Of a DNA stretch of 64,000 nt, positions 1-8,534 are shown one piece after another. Made by a program: the position numbers and the translations under genes. The notes under the pieces were generated by a model that was given only the letters and a program-made list of their open reading frames with translations, had not been told where the DNA came from and did not search any database. Source of the stretch: JBLMZI01 sp050258755 (GTDB taxonomy: Bacteria; Bacillota; Syntrophomonadia; Syntrophomonadales; DTU052); contig JBLMZI010000004.1 of assembly GCA_050258755.1 (NCBI GenBank), positions 434,001-498,000 on the forward strand, written 5' to 3'. Positions within the stretch are counted from its first letter, which is position 1, and every line of letters starts with the position of its first letter.

Positions 1-573
1 GTCTGGAGCGGAACCTATACGGCCCAATCCCCGGCCTTGACCGATGCCTATCAAAACCTCCAGGACAGTCAGAAAAAAGTAAAGGCGTATCTGACTTCGA
101 AAGGCCTTGACGAGAAGGAGATGGTTTTCTCCTCGATCAATACCAACATCAACCGCGAAATGCTGTCCAATGGTCAGTATACCAACCGGATTGAGAGCTA
201 TTCACTGAACCAAACGGTGGAGATTCGGTCCAAAGAGGTCGACAAGATTACCCGGCTTTCCCGCGAAGCCACCGAATTGATCAACCAGGGCGTGGAGTTC
301 CAGTCCAATCCACCCCAGTACTTCTATACCAAGATCGCTGATCTGAAGGTGAAAATGCTTTCGAAAGCGACAGCCGACGCGTTTACCCGGGCGAAACAAA
401 TCGCTGACAATGCCAAGAGCGAAGTCGGTTCCCTGCGCGGGGCCAAAATGGGCGTTATTCAGATTACACCGCTGTATTCCAACGAGATTTCCGACTACGG
501 GATCAACGACACCAGTTCGCTGGATAAGGAGATTACCGCGGTCGTGAACTGTAATTTCGAAATCAAGGACTGA
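1..573 (+). CDS. SIMPL-domain (DUF541) protein, 5' end outside window
   Basis: The reading frame is open from the first base and stops at 571-573, so the N-terminus, including any signal peptide, lies upstream. About 190 residues are visible. The pattern of a long helix (YQNLQDSQKKVKAYLTS), a V/I-rich strand and a second long helix with many K/A residues (MLSKATADAFTRAKQIADNA), ending in the usual C-terminal strand, is typical of the SIMPL/DUF541 family (periplasmic BP26, YggE, YwqN-like). These proteins are normally secreted or membrane-anchored; their function is poorly defined. A rho-independent terminator follows at 597-635. The family call rests on sequence pattern only. Confidence 0.75.
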   Translation, partial: VWSGTYTAQSPALTDAYQNLQDSQKKVKAYLTSKGLDEKEMVFSSINTNINREMLSNGQYTNRIESYSLNQTVEIRSKEVDKITRLSREATELINQGVEFQSNPPQYFYTKIADLKVKMLSKATADAFTRAKQIADNAKSEVGSLRGAKMGVIQITPLYSNEISDYGINDTSSLDKEITAVVNCNFEIKD

Positions 574-596
574 TCATTCCGTAACCGCAAACAAAG

Positions 597-635
597 GCCC
601 GCTTTTCATATTGCATGGAAGCGGGCTTTTTTCGT
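597..635 (+). terminator. Rho-independent terminator after SIMPL gene
   Basis: The arms GCCCGCTT (597-604) and AAGCGGGC (619-626) are perfectly complementary, separated by a 14-nt loop and followed by six T residues and further T-rich sequence. It lies 24 nt after the stop codon. Confidence 0.88.
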
Positions 636-705
636 TTGTTTTCTTCCGGTCCTCATTTTCAGAACCATCGGGAATACTAGATAAAACGAATCCGGGGGAA
701 AGCAA

Positions 706-1302
706 TTGAAGCGGTATTTCCAAAATCAGCATGGAAACGCGGTCGCCCTGTTTCTGCTGCTGCTATTCGGGGCTTATCTGGCGGCCCGCCAACATCCGGT
801 ACCGCCTGCTGGACCGCTCGGGCCGGTCACTCTGCTGCAGGCGATCGCGATATCGAAAAAAAGTGCTGAAAGCTGGGATCACGATGCCCGTCTGGTGTAC
901 GCCGTCAGCACTGAGCCAGCCAATACTTCGCCCGCGCAGGGCGGCGGTTGGAACGGCCAGCGCGCCTGGTGGAACATCGTCTGGTTCGATGCGGAGCGCG
1001 GCACCAATCTGATCGTGGCGGTTCGGGATGGAAAAGCCGTATCCGCAACGGAAGCGTCAACCGCCTATACAACGCCGATCAATACCGAGTCGATTCGTTG
1101 GGACAGCCCGGCCGCGGTCATGCGCCTGCGCCGCAATAACATGATTCAACGCCAAACAGCGGTTCATTTCGAATTGATTGGACAGAACCAAACTCTGCTG
1201 CGATTACATTACCGTGACCGGATGGGCGGAAGCCACATGCGGTGTATCGACCCCGGAACCGGAAAAGTGGTGGTTACATCAGTTCGGACGGGTACACGAT
1301 AA
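706..1302 (+). CDS. Hypothetical membrane-anchored or secreted protein
   Basis: 198 aa from a TTG start; the Shine-Dalgarno GGGGGAA at 694-700 fixes it. A hydrophobic stretch at about residues 12-27 (ALFLLLLFGAYLAA) follows a positively charged N-terminus, so the protein is probably exported or anchored with its C-terminal part outside. The rest is a beta-rich domain with many W, Y and R residues (GQRAWWNIVWFDAERG, LIVAVRDGKAV) that faintly recalls PepSY-type folds. I do not recognise the family. Its 3' end overlaps the convergent gene at 1274-1708 by 29 bp. Confidence 0.6.
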   Translation: MKRYFQNQHGNAVALFLLLLFGAYLAARQHPVPPAGPLGPVTLLQAIAISKKSAESWDHDARLVYAVSTEPANTSPAQGGGWNGQRAWWNIVWFDAERGTNLIVAVRDGKAVSATEASTAYTTPINTESIRWDSPAAVMRLRRNNMIQRQTAVHFELIGQNQTLLRLHYRDRMGGSHMRCIDPGTGKVVVTSVRTGTR

Positions 1303-1708
1303 TTTCGGAATCGCCCCGCCAGTTGAACACAAAAAGATCGGCCAGGATCCGTTCAGCCTCGTCCCGGGCGGCCTGGCCGGCTTCATCCGCTCCGGCGCCG
1401 GGAATCGTCACTTCAAAAATGTGCACCGGTAGGGGCACCCAGCAAAGCATTTTCAGTTCTTCCAGGCCTTCGTCAAGAAACGCCAGTTCCTGGACCGGAA
1501 TCGAAAACGGCGTCTGCCGATAGGTCTTGGTATCCAGATATGCCTCGATTTTTTTGGTAAATGCCTGCAGCTTCTGTTCCATTTCCGGCGTGAGCAGGTA
1601 TTGAAACAGGATGTCGTACAGGGATTGAGCCACCATCAACTTGGTCAGCGGCGGCATCATCAAGTGATCTTCCTGCCCTTTGTAACGCAGTTCAAAGCTC
1701 GCACTCAT
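1274..1708 (-). CDS. Hypothetical protein, 144 aa
   Basis: A soluble mixed alpha/beta protein with no membrane segment and no motif that I recognise. An upstream in-frame TTG (1714) is only 2 nt from the Shine-Dalgarno GAGGGA, whereas the ATG at 1708 has an 8-nt spacing, so the ATG was chosen. It lies just downstream of the oxidoreductase gene on the same strand (40-bp gap) and may be co-transcribed. Its last 29 bp overlap the convergent gene at 706-1302. Confidence 0.55.
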   Translation of the reverse strand: MSASFELRYKGQEDHLMMPPLTKLMVAQSLYDILFQYLLTPEMEQKLQAFTKKIEAYLDTKTYRQTPFSIPVQELAFLDEGLEELKMLCWVPLPVHIFEVTIPGAGADEAGQAARDEAERILADLFVFNWRGDSEIIVYPSELM

Positions 1709-1747
1709 GGTCAACGTCCCTCGCTTTTTATCAAAAGGTATCCGGCC

Positions 1748-3682
1748 TTACAATCTTCGGGCCAGAATTTCCGCCTCATACAGGCAGTTTTCAATCCCGC
1801 GCGGCACCGCGGCATCACCGATTTCAAAGACCGGCAGCCCACCCCCGGACAACGCCTGGACCCATTGGGTATTCGATTTGAAACCCAGCGCCAGTACTAC
1901 GCTGTCCACGGTCAGTTCCCGGGTTTCACCTTCACTGTTGGCCACCACGGCGGCCCCGTTCCCGCAGGACTGGACCGTATGCCCGGTCAGCAGTTGGATG
2001 CCCGCCTTTTTCATGGCCGTGATTAATTCGATTCTGGTCATATTCTCCAAATCACGCGCCAATGCCTTTTCCGCCTCGACCAAAATCACCTGGTTTTCGG
2101 CCTGCGCCAGCCGGTATGCGGTTTCGCATCCGGTGCTTCCGCCCCCGATCACCAGGAAGCGCTTCCCGGACTCGGTTTCCCGCCTGAGCAGATCAACGGC
2201 CTGAACCACGGTTTGATCAGCCTGATCGCACAGCGGCAGCTGCTTCGGCACGGAACCGGTGGCTACCACCACGGCCTGAGCACCGGTTTCCCGGGCCAAT
2301 TCCTCGGTGCATTCGGTATTTAAGCGCACTTCAACCCCCGCGTCTTCCAACTGGCGTACCAGGAATCCGGCCAGCTCGCCAATGCGGTATTTATCAGGCG
2401 GGGCGGCGGCGGCGTCGAGCATTCCGCCCAGCCGGCCCTCTTTTTCGGCCAAAATGACCTGGTGCCCGCGCTGTGCCAGTCGGGCCGCAGCCGCCATTCC
2501 AGCCGGACCGCCGCCAGCGACCAGGATGGTTTTCGGCGTCGAAGCCTGTTCCGCTTGTTCGGGAAGCCAGCTTTCTCGGCCTGCTCGTGGGTTCGCTGTG
2601 CAGGCGATATGCAAGCCCTTGAGGGAACGGCCAATACAGGTGTTGCAGGAAAGACACGGCCGGATTTGATCGGCCCGGCCTTCCCGCGCCTTCAAGACCC
2701 ATTCGGGGTCCGCAATCTGATTGCGCCCGACAAAAACATAGTCGGCAAGTCCGTCGGTGAGAATTTTTTCCGCATAGTCGGGATGCCGGATGACGCCGCC
2801 GGCAAAAACCGGAAGCTTGACCTTGTTTTTTACCATTCCGGCCAGGTGAACCCGCCATCCTTCGGCATAATTCACGGGTTCGATGGTCGTCTGACCTGAT
2901 TCGTACATTCCGCAGGAAACCGAAAGGTAATCTGCCCCGGCCTGTTCCAGCAGGGAGGCAATCAGAAGCCCTTCCTCCGGCTCCAGCCCGCCGGGCAGAA
3001 AATCGGTCATGTTAAACCGCACCCCCACGGTCAGCTTAGGGGCGAATCCCTTGATCCGGTGAATGATTTCCATCACAATTCTGGCCCGGTTCTCAGTCGA
3101 ACCGCCGTACTCATCTTCGCGCTTGTTGGTATAAGGTGAAAGAAACTGGCTGAGCAGATAGCCGTGCGCGGCATGAAGCTCGACCCCGTCAAATCCCGCC
3201 GAATTGGCCATCAGCGCACTGCCCACGAACTTGGCGATTACATTGGCCACGTCGTCCTTGCTGGCCGCTTCGGGAACCGAACGCATCATCCGGCAGGCAA
3301 TCGCGGACGGGGCCAGCGGCGCAAGCCCTTCGGTAACCATCGGGCTGGTCTGGCGGCCGGCATGATGAAGCTGGATCACGGCCCGGCTGCCGCCGGACTG
3401 GATCGTTTCCGCCAGCCGGGCCAGTCCGGATATGTATTGCGGGTGATCAATCCGAAGCTGGGTAAACCCGGCGCGCCCCCTGGGTGCGTCGACACAGACG
3501 ATTTCGGTTACGATGATGCCGGGGCCGCTTAACGCGCGTTCCCGATAATAAGCTAGGATTTCCGGCGTCACTTCGCCATGAATGCTGCCAAGGCCGCTAT
3601 TCATCGCCGGCATCACAATCCGGTTTTGAACCGTCATGGAACCGATTTTGCCAGGGGCAAACAGGTGCTGCAGCGGATTCAT
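1748..3682 (-). CDS. Old-yellow-enzyme family NADH:flavin oxidoreductase with FAD/NAD domains
   Basis: 644 aa, the length of the 2,4-dienoyl-CoA reductase/BaiCD/trimethylamine dehydrogenase class. Residues 1-330 form an FMN-binding TIM barrel (ELHAAHGYLLSQFLSP, GGSTENRARI, VFVGRNQIADPEW). A cysteine cluster at about 345-365 (CLSCNTCI and a fourth Cys) should bind a 4Fe-4S cluster, although the second and third cysteines are one residue closer than in E. coli FadH. An FAD site (VAGGGPAG) and an NAD(P) site (VIGGGSTG) follow. Such enzymes reduce activated double bonds of enoyl-CoAs, enoates or similar compounds; the substrate cannot be read from sequence. The ATG at 3682 is preceded by GGGGAGG at 7 nt, so the longer in-frame extension was rejected. 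Confidence 0.88.
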   Translation of the reverse strand: MNPLQHLFAPGKIGSMTVQNRIVMPAMNSGLGSIHGEVTPEILAYYRERALSGPGIIVTEIVCVDAPRGRAGFTQLRIDHPQYISGLARLAETIQSGGSRAVIQLHHAGRQTSPMVTEGLAPLAPSAIACRMMRSVPEAASKDDVANVIAKFVGSALMANSAGFDGVELHAAHGYLLSQFLSPYTNKREDEYGGSTENRARIVMEIIHRIKGFAPKLTVGVRFNMTDFLPGGLEPEEGLLIASLLEQAGADYLSVSCGMYESGQTTIEPVNYAEGWRVHLAGMVKNKVKLPVFAGGVIRHPDYAEKILTDGLADYVFVGRNQIADPEWVLKAREGRADQIRPCLSCNTCIGRSLKGLHIACTANPRAGRESWLPEQAEQASTPKTILVAGGGPAGMAAAARLAQRGHQVILAEKEGRLGGMLDAAAAPPDKYRIGELAGFLVRQLEDAGVEVRLNTECTEELARETGAQAVVVATGSVPKQLPLCDQADQTVVQAVDLLRRETESGKRFLVIGGGSTGCETAYRLAQAENQVILVEAEKALARDLENMTRIELITAMKKAGIQLLTGHTVQSCGNGAAVVANSEGETRELTVDSVVLALGFKSNTQWVQALSGGGLPVFEIGDAAVPRGIENCLYEAEILARRL

Positions 3683-3800
3683 CGATAATCCTCCCCTTCT
3701 TGTGCGATCCGGTCGGCGCCGTTTCATCCCTTCCGGGCGGCATGACCGGCATCGAAGAATGTCATTTAACGGATTCCCTGGACGAACCCGTTCTTTCAGT

Positions 3801-6800
3801 TTAATGAAAATCCGGCGTTAAGTCCATTCTCCAAAGTTCATCGGCCAGCACAATCGCGACCCGGCCCCGCCGCTGCACCTGCCCCGACACCGCCAGGACC
3901 CCCCCGTGATCTGTATAGATCGCCTTGCCATACTGCTGGTACACCGGCTCGAACACGGTGACATCGGTCAAGCCGAACTCATCTTCCAGGGATAAAAAGA
4001 CGGTGATCCTGCCGCTTTTAGTCGGTGGGCGGTGCGGGCGAAACAAGATTCCGGCGGTTTTCACCCGGCTTCGTTCCTGCATTTCCCCAATTTCACGGCT
4101 ATCCTGAAATCCCATCCGCGCAAGATCAGCGCGAACCCGCTCCATCAAGTGACCGCGGACATCAATCCCCAAAATTTCAAACTCATCGGCATACTTCCGG
4201 GCCTCGCCGAAATCAGGCAGTCCGGCGAACCGCCCGCTGATGCCGGATCTCTCGAACAGCCCGCCCATCCCAGCCTGCCAGGCCGGCCGGGCTTCCAGCA
4301 ATTCAGGCAGCAAGGCCAGCATTCGGCGCCGGTTGTTCAAAAAACCATCCAGCGCGCCGCATCGGATCAGACTTTCCAATTCGTCCCGAGCCAGGTCAGC
4401 CCGAAATACGACATCCTCGAAGCTGGAAAAGGGCCGCCGCTCCAGGATGCGTTTCAAGCCGGGCCGGCTCAGTTTTTTAATGACCGCCAGGGAAGTCCGA
4501 ATTCCCTGCCCTGACGGGCTGCCGTCCGGGATCTCTTCAAACTGCTCGCCCGAGCGGTTGATATCGGGGCCGACAATCCGAATCCCCTTCCGCCGGGCTT
4601 CGTTACAAATGATATGCGGCGGGTAATACCCCATCGGGTAATGACTGAGAATCGCCGCGTAAAAATACGCCGGGTAATGCTGGAGCAGATAGGCGGTCTT
4701 GAAACTGGTGGTCGCGAATGCGGCGGCATGGGCCTCGCAAAAGCCGTAACTGGCGTAGCCGGCAATCGATTGAAAGATTGTTTCGGCGGTCCCGGCATCC
4801 ACTCCGTTTTCGGCGGCTTTGGCCACGAACTGCCGGCCGATTTCCTCCATCGCCTTGTGGGATCGGGCATGGGTCATCACCCGGCGCAGGGCGTCCGCCT
4901 CCCCCGGCGTAAACCGGGCGACCGCGGTGGCGATTTCGATCACCTGCTCCTGGAACAGGATCACGCCGTAGGTCTTGCCCAGAATAGGCTCCAGCAGCGG
5001 GTGCGGATAGCTGACCGGCTCAAGCCCGTGCCGCCGCCGGATATACGGTTCGACCATGTTGCCTTTAATGGGGCCCGGCCGAATGATGGCCACACTGGCG
5101 ATAATATCCTCTAATTCGGAGGCCTCCAGCCGTCCCTGCAGGGCCCGCTGGGCCGGGCTTTCCAGCTGAAACACGCCGATGGTGCGGCCACTGTTGAGCA
5201 TCTGATAGGTATCCGGGTCATCCATGGGGATCCGGTCATAGGAAAACGGGTCACCGCCGCGGTTGATCGACCGGACCGCGTCATCGACCGCGCCCAGGGT
5301 CCGCAGGGACAGCAAATCCAGCTTCACCAGTCCCAGATCCTCTACATCGTCCTTGTCGAGCTGGGTAATCACTACACCTTTCGCGGCTTCCTGCAGCGGC
5401 GCCAGGTGCACCAGCGGCTCGCGGCTGACCACCAGCCCGCCCAGATGTGTGCCGAGAAAGCGCGGAAAACCAGCAACCTTTTCGCACAAATCAAGCAGCA
5501 ACTGATATTTTTTTTGTTCGTATTCCCCGCCCCGCAGTTCCGGAAGCCGGTCCGCCATGATCCGAATGGCATCGGCCTGGGAATAGTGAGGCAGCTTTTT
5601 AGCCAGCTGCCCCAGTTCCGCTTCCGGCAGACCGAGGGCCTTGCCGATCTCCCGCACCGCCGAACGAGCCCGGAAGGTGTTATAAGTGCAGACGCTCGCC
5701 ACCCGGTCACGGCCGTACTTTTCGTAAACGTACCGGGCTACCCGGTCCCGGTGCCGTGAATCAAAGTCAATATCAATGTCCGGCTTTTCACCGCGCTCCA
5801 GGCTCATAAAACGTTCGAAAAGCAATCCACGCCCCAGGGCGTCCACTTCCGTAATACCCAGACAGTAGGCTGCGGCGGAATCCGCCGCTGAACCGCGCCC
5901 GGCATAACGGATACCTTCCTGGCGGGCAAAACGCACCATATCCCATACCACCAGAAAATAGTCCGCATACCCCAGGGTGTTGATGATATGGAGTTCATGA
6001 TCCAACCGGCCCTCGACGGCCGGGGTAAGCCGGCCATACTTTTCGACGGCGCCGCGATAGACCAATTCTTTCAGAAAAACCGGTGCCGGTTTGCCGTTGA
6101 GGGGCTGGTATTCGGGAAAATAGGGCTGATCCAATGCAAAGGCCGGGCGGCAGCGTTCCGCGATGCGCCAGGTGTTTTCAATCGCCCCGGGATATTCGTG
6201 GAAAATCCGGCACATCTCCTCTGCCGGTTTCAGGCTGTTTTCGGCATTCAGCGGGCGGGACGGGTGGACATCCTGCACCCGGGTCAGGGTCCGGACACAG
6301 GTCAAAATATCATGCACCGCATACGCCTCCGGCCGGGCATAATGGACATTGTTAGTCGCCACCAGCGGCAATCCGGTCTCTTTGCCCAGGGCCGCGGTCG
6401 CCTGAAGTAAAGAGCGGTTTCCGGGCAGATAGGTATCCTGCATCTCCAGATAAACATTCCCCGGGCCAAAGATTTCGGCATACTGTAAAGCCGCTCGGCG
6501 GGCTTCATCCGGCCGGCGCGCCAGCAGCGCGGCGGCGACCGCCCCTTTGCGGCAGCCGGTCAGTGCGATCAGCCCCTCACAATGCGCTTTCAGACTGTCC
6601 AGGGCGACCCGCGGCACCCGGCGTTCGTGCGCCAGATGCGCCCGGGTCAAAATCCGGCATAAATTTTTATAGCCTTCCGGGTTCTCGGCCAGCAGCACCA
6701 GGTGATGCCCGCTTTCCAGCGTCGCTTCGACCCCCTGCACCGGCTTGAGCCCGGCCCGGCGAGCCCGGGATTGAAAACGGACCGCGGCGCACAGGTTGTC

Positions 6801-6920
6801 GTGGTCGGTCAGCGCCAGGGCCGGCATGCCCAGTTCCACCGCGCGATCGATCAGATCCTCAACCGAACTCCCGCCATCCAAAAACGAAAACGCACTATGG
6901 GTATGCAAGTGGATAAACAC
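3801..6920 (-). CDS. dnaE2: Error-prone DNA polymerase DnaE2 (ImuC)
   Basis: 1039 aa, shorter than replicative DnaE and normal for DnaE2. The N-terminal PHP domain (HLHTHSAFSFLDG, LTDHDNL) resembles DnaE2 more than DnaE1. The C-family palm shows GRGSAADSAAAYCLGIT near residue 340 and the acidic motif PDIDIDFD near 380-387. A helix-hairpin-helix region and a C-terminal OB fold (ITVFLSLEDEFG) complete it. It is the third gene of an imuB-DUF6504-dnaE2 operon: its GTG start follows the DUF6504 stop by 11 bp, with GAGG overlapping that stop. In known mutasomes DnaE2 performs lesion bypass and is recruited by ImuB. Expression is expected to be SOS-induced from the LexA-boxed promoter upstream of imuB. 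Confidence 0.9.
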   Translation of the reverse strand: MFIHLHTHSAFSFLDGGSSVEDLIDRAVELGMPALALTDHDNLCAAVRFQSRARRAGLKPVQGVEATLESGHHLVLLAENPEGYKNLCRILTRAHLAHERRVPRVALDSLKAHCEGLIALTGCRKGAVAAALLARRPDEARRAALQYAEIFGPGNVYLEMQDTYLPGNRSLLQATAALGKETGLPLVATNNVHYARPEAYAVHDILTCVRTLTRVQDVHPSRPLNAENSLKPAEEMCRIFHEYPGAIENTWRIAERCRPAFALDQPYFPEYQPLNGKPAPVFLKELVYRGAVEKYGRLTPAVEGRLDHELHIINTLGYADYFLVVWDMVRFARQEGIRYAGRGSAADSAAAYCLGITEVDALGRGLLFERFMSLERGEKPDIDIDFDSRHRDRVARYVYEKYGRDRVASVCTYNTFRARSAVREIGKALGLPEAELGQLAKKLPHYSQADAIRIMADRLPELRGGEYEQKKYQLLLDLCEKVAGFPRFLGTHLGGLVVSREPLVHLAPLQEAAKGVVITQLDKDDVEDLGLVKLDLLSLRTLGAVDDAVRSINRGGDPFSYDRIPMDDPDTYQMLNSGRTIGVFQLESPAQRALQGRLEASELEDIIASVAIIRPGPIKGNMVEPYIRRRHGLEPVSYPHPLLEPILGKTYGVILFQEQVIEIATAVARFTPGEADALRRVMTHARSHKAMEEIGRQFVAKAAENGVDAGTAETIFQSIAGYASYGFCEAHAAAFATTSFKTAYLLQHYPAYFYAAILSHYPMGYYPPHIICNEARRKGIRIVGPDINRSGEQFEEIPDGSPSGQGIRTSLAVIKKLSRPGLKRILERRPFSSFEDVVFRADLARDELESLIRCGALDGFLNNRRRMLALLPELLEARPAWQAGMGGLFERSGISGRFAGLPDFGEARKYADEFEILGIDVRGHLMERVRADLARMGFQDSREIGEMQERSRVKTAGILFRPHRPPTKSGRITVFLSLEDEFGLTDVTVFEPVYQQYGKAIYTDHGGVLAVSGQVQRRGRVAIVLADELWRMDLTPDFH

Positions 6921-6931
6921 GGGCCACCGCC

Positions 6932-7183
6932 TCAGTCGTAGATTTTATACAGCTTCCAAGTGCCTGCCGGGGCTTCAGATCCAAAGACCTCCCACACCCG
7001 GCCGGCCTCCAACTGCAGCCGGAAAAACAGCTGCGGCGTCTCGCCATTCCACCAGCAGCCCGCGTAGTACCAGCGTTCCAACAGAGACAGAACGGCCAGG
7101 CGGACCCCGTTATGGCAGATCGCGGCCGGCTGTCCGGCCGCGTCAAAAATCATTTCAATCGGTTCCTGAACCAGCTTGCTCAT
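6932..7183 (-). CDS. DUF6504 family protein, mutasome-associated
   Basis: 83 aa with W/Y-rich strands (LERWYYAGCWWNGE, then LFFRLQLEAGRVWEVF) and the ending WKLYKIYD. This matches the small DUF6504 family, whose members often sit next to imuB/dinB and dnaE2 genes. A strong Shine-Dalgarno (GGAGGAT) lies 8 nt before the ATG. It sits between imuB (28-bp gap) and dnaE2 (11-bp gap), so co-transcription under the SOS promoter is very likely. Its biochemical role is unknown; a scaffold or DNA-binding accessory role is inference from position only. Confidence 0.75.
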   Translation of the reverse strand: MSKLVQEPIEMIFDAAGQPAAICHNGVRLAVLSLLERWYYAGCWWNGETPQLFFRLQLEAGRVWEVFGSEAPAGTWKLYKIYD

Positions 7184-7211
7184 CGTTCTTTATCCTCCAA
7201 AAGCGGGCGTT

Positions 7212-8414
7212 CTAAAAACGCCATGGATCCCAGAACGCAAACACCTGCTCGCGGCGCTCCGCCGTCATCCCCAGACCGATTTTGCCGGGCATTTTTTCCG
7301 AAAGAGCCCGTGCCACCGCCGCCATATCGGTTTTGGGGCGATCCGACCGCCGGTCCGCACTGAACAGATCCTGTTCGCACAAATTCCAATCGCCAAGCCC
7401 GGTCAGCGCAACCGCCAGCCCGTCCGGCGGCACGCCGGACGGGCTCATCTCCTCGACCAGACCGGCCAGCAGCTGGCGCAGGGTCTCCCGCAGCTGCCAT
7501 TCATCCCGCATCCCCCAGACCACGATCCGTTCCGCCTGAAACGTCAGCGCACCCGCGGTCAGAAAAAGCGTGACCGTCCGGCTCACGCTTCGTTTTTCGG
7601 CCAGCGCTTTTGCCAGCGCAGCCGCCGCCGCCGCGCACAGGTCTTCGAGCCGAGACAGCGGCACCGCGGCGCCTCCCTCCAGTTCCGCGCGCCATCCCAG
7701 GCGGTCCGGCGGATACTGGGCCAGCAGCGGTTCCGGGTCGCGGCCCCGGCAGTGACGGAATAGAATCCGCCCTTCCCGGCCAATCAGCCGAATCAGCTCC
7801 GCTTCAGCGACCCCGCGGGCATCGCCGAACGTCTCAATCCCCATCCGCGCCAGGGTCTTTAAGCCATCCGCCGTTAACGACGGGTCCAACGCCAGGGAAA
7901 GCCCGTTCAGAAACGCTTCCTCCCGCCCCTCTGCCACTTCGCAGCGGACCACGCCCGGTCCAAGCGGCGAGCGCACGCGCAAGCGCGCCACCAGGCCAGC
8001 CAGCAGCCGGTTCCGGCCAATGCCAAGAACCGCCGGACCGCACGGAATCTTTCCAGCGCCTTCCTTCAGCCGCTCCAGATCGCCCGGCGTTACCCGAGCG
8101 CCAAAATCAAAAAAGCAGGCGTTCTCTCCGGCGATTTCCACCATGGGGGAAACCGATGCGGCCAATTCAAGCAGTTCACCGCCGGCCGCGGCACAGCGCT
8201 CGGGCTCCGGCTCAGCGAAGACAGCGTCCGGACACCGGCCCCGGGCCCGGGCAACCGTCATCCCGATCAGGTCATAGGCCGTCAATTCCGGTGAAACACC
8301 AATCACCCGCCCGGCTCGGCAGGCCGCAACCGGACGCGCGTGCAGGGCCGGCTGCGCGGCCCGGACCAGAAAAGCGTGGAAATAAGGAAAAAGCAAGGCT
8401 CCAATTCGGCGCAC
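7212..8414 (-). CDS. imuB: ImuB-type inactive Y-family polymerase
   Basis: 400 aa with the Y-family layout: an HhH/thumb-like segment (LKTLARMGIETFGDARGVAEAELIRLIGREG) and a little-finger region. The catalytic acidic positions are lost. The first motif, normally DxDxFF, reads LLFPYFHAF, and the SxDE motif reads AGENACFF. This is the hallmark of ImuB, a non-catalytic adaptor linking DnaE2 to the sliding clamp. EQDLF at 347-351 resembles a beta-clamp binding motif and is placed as in other ImuB/DinB proteins. The start is GTG; no other in-frame start lies between it and the LexA box. No imuA gene accompanies it. Confidence 0.83.
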   Translation of the reverse strand: MRRIGALLFPYFHAFLVRAAQPALHARPVAACRAGRVIGVSPELTAYDLIGMTVARARGRCPDAVFAEPEPERCAAAGGELLELAASVSPMVEIAGENACFFDFGARVTPGDLERLKEGAGKIPCGPAVLGIGRNRLLAGLVARLRVRSPLGPGVVRCEVAEGREEAFLNGLSLALDPSLTADGLKTLARMGIETFGDARGVAEAELIRLIGREGRILFRHCRGRDPEPLLAQYPPDRLGWRAELEGGAAVPLSRLEDLCAAAAAALAKALAEKRSVSRTVTLFLTAGALTFQAERIVVWGMRDEWQLRETLRQLLAGLVEEMSPSGVPPDGLAVALTGLGDWNLCEQDLFSADRRSDRPKTDMAAVARALSEKMPGKIGLGMTAERREQVFAFWDPWRF

Positions 8415-8430
8415 AGTGTCACACCATACC

Positions 8431-8444
8431 CAAACATATGTTCG
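8431..8444 (-). promoter_or_regulatory. LexA (DinR) box, SOS operator
   Basis: Read on the minus strand the site is CGAACATATGTTTG, an exact match to the Gram-positive LexA consensus CGAAC-N4-GTTYG. It lies 7 bp downstream of the -10 hexamer, over the expected transcription start, and 16 bp before the imuB start codon. LexA bound there should block initiation. Confidence 0.9.
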
Positions 8445-8451
8445 TGTTTTT

Positions 8452-8481
8452 ATTGTAGGGTCAGATTCGGGGGGTTGTCAA
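8452..8481 (-). promoter_or_regulatory. Sigma-A promoter of imuB-DUF6504-dnaE2
   Basis: On the minus strand, a consensus -35 TTGACA (8476-8481) and a -10 TACAAT (8452-8457) are separated by 18 bp. The LexA box follows directly. Confidence 0.8.
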
Positions 8482-8534
8482 ATGATTAGAGATGGTAATC
8501 GTTGGATGATTGGCGAGGTGGTTCGGGGAAATCG

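Noticed and set aside
2307..3532. Open frames on the plus strand opposite the oxidoreductase gene
   Set aside because: They have no ribosome binding sites or family resemblance and are shadows of a GC-rich gene on the other strand. The same holds for the frames opposite dnaE2, imuB, fni, aroA and comEC.
7610..8458. 282-codon plus-strand frame opposite imuB
   Set aside because: Its composition is dominated by P, R, A and S with no domain pattern, as expected for the reverse of a GC-rich Y-family gene; it would also cross the LexA box.
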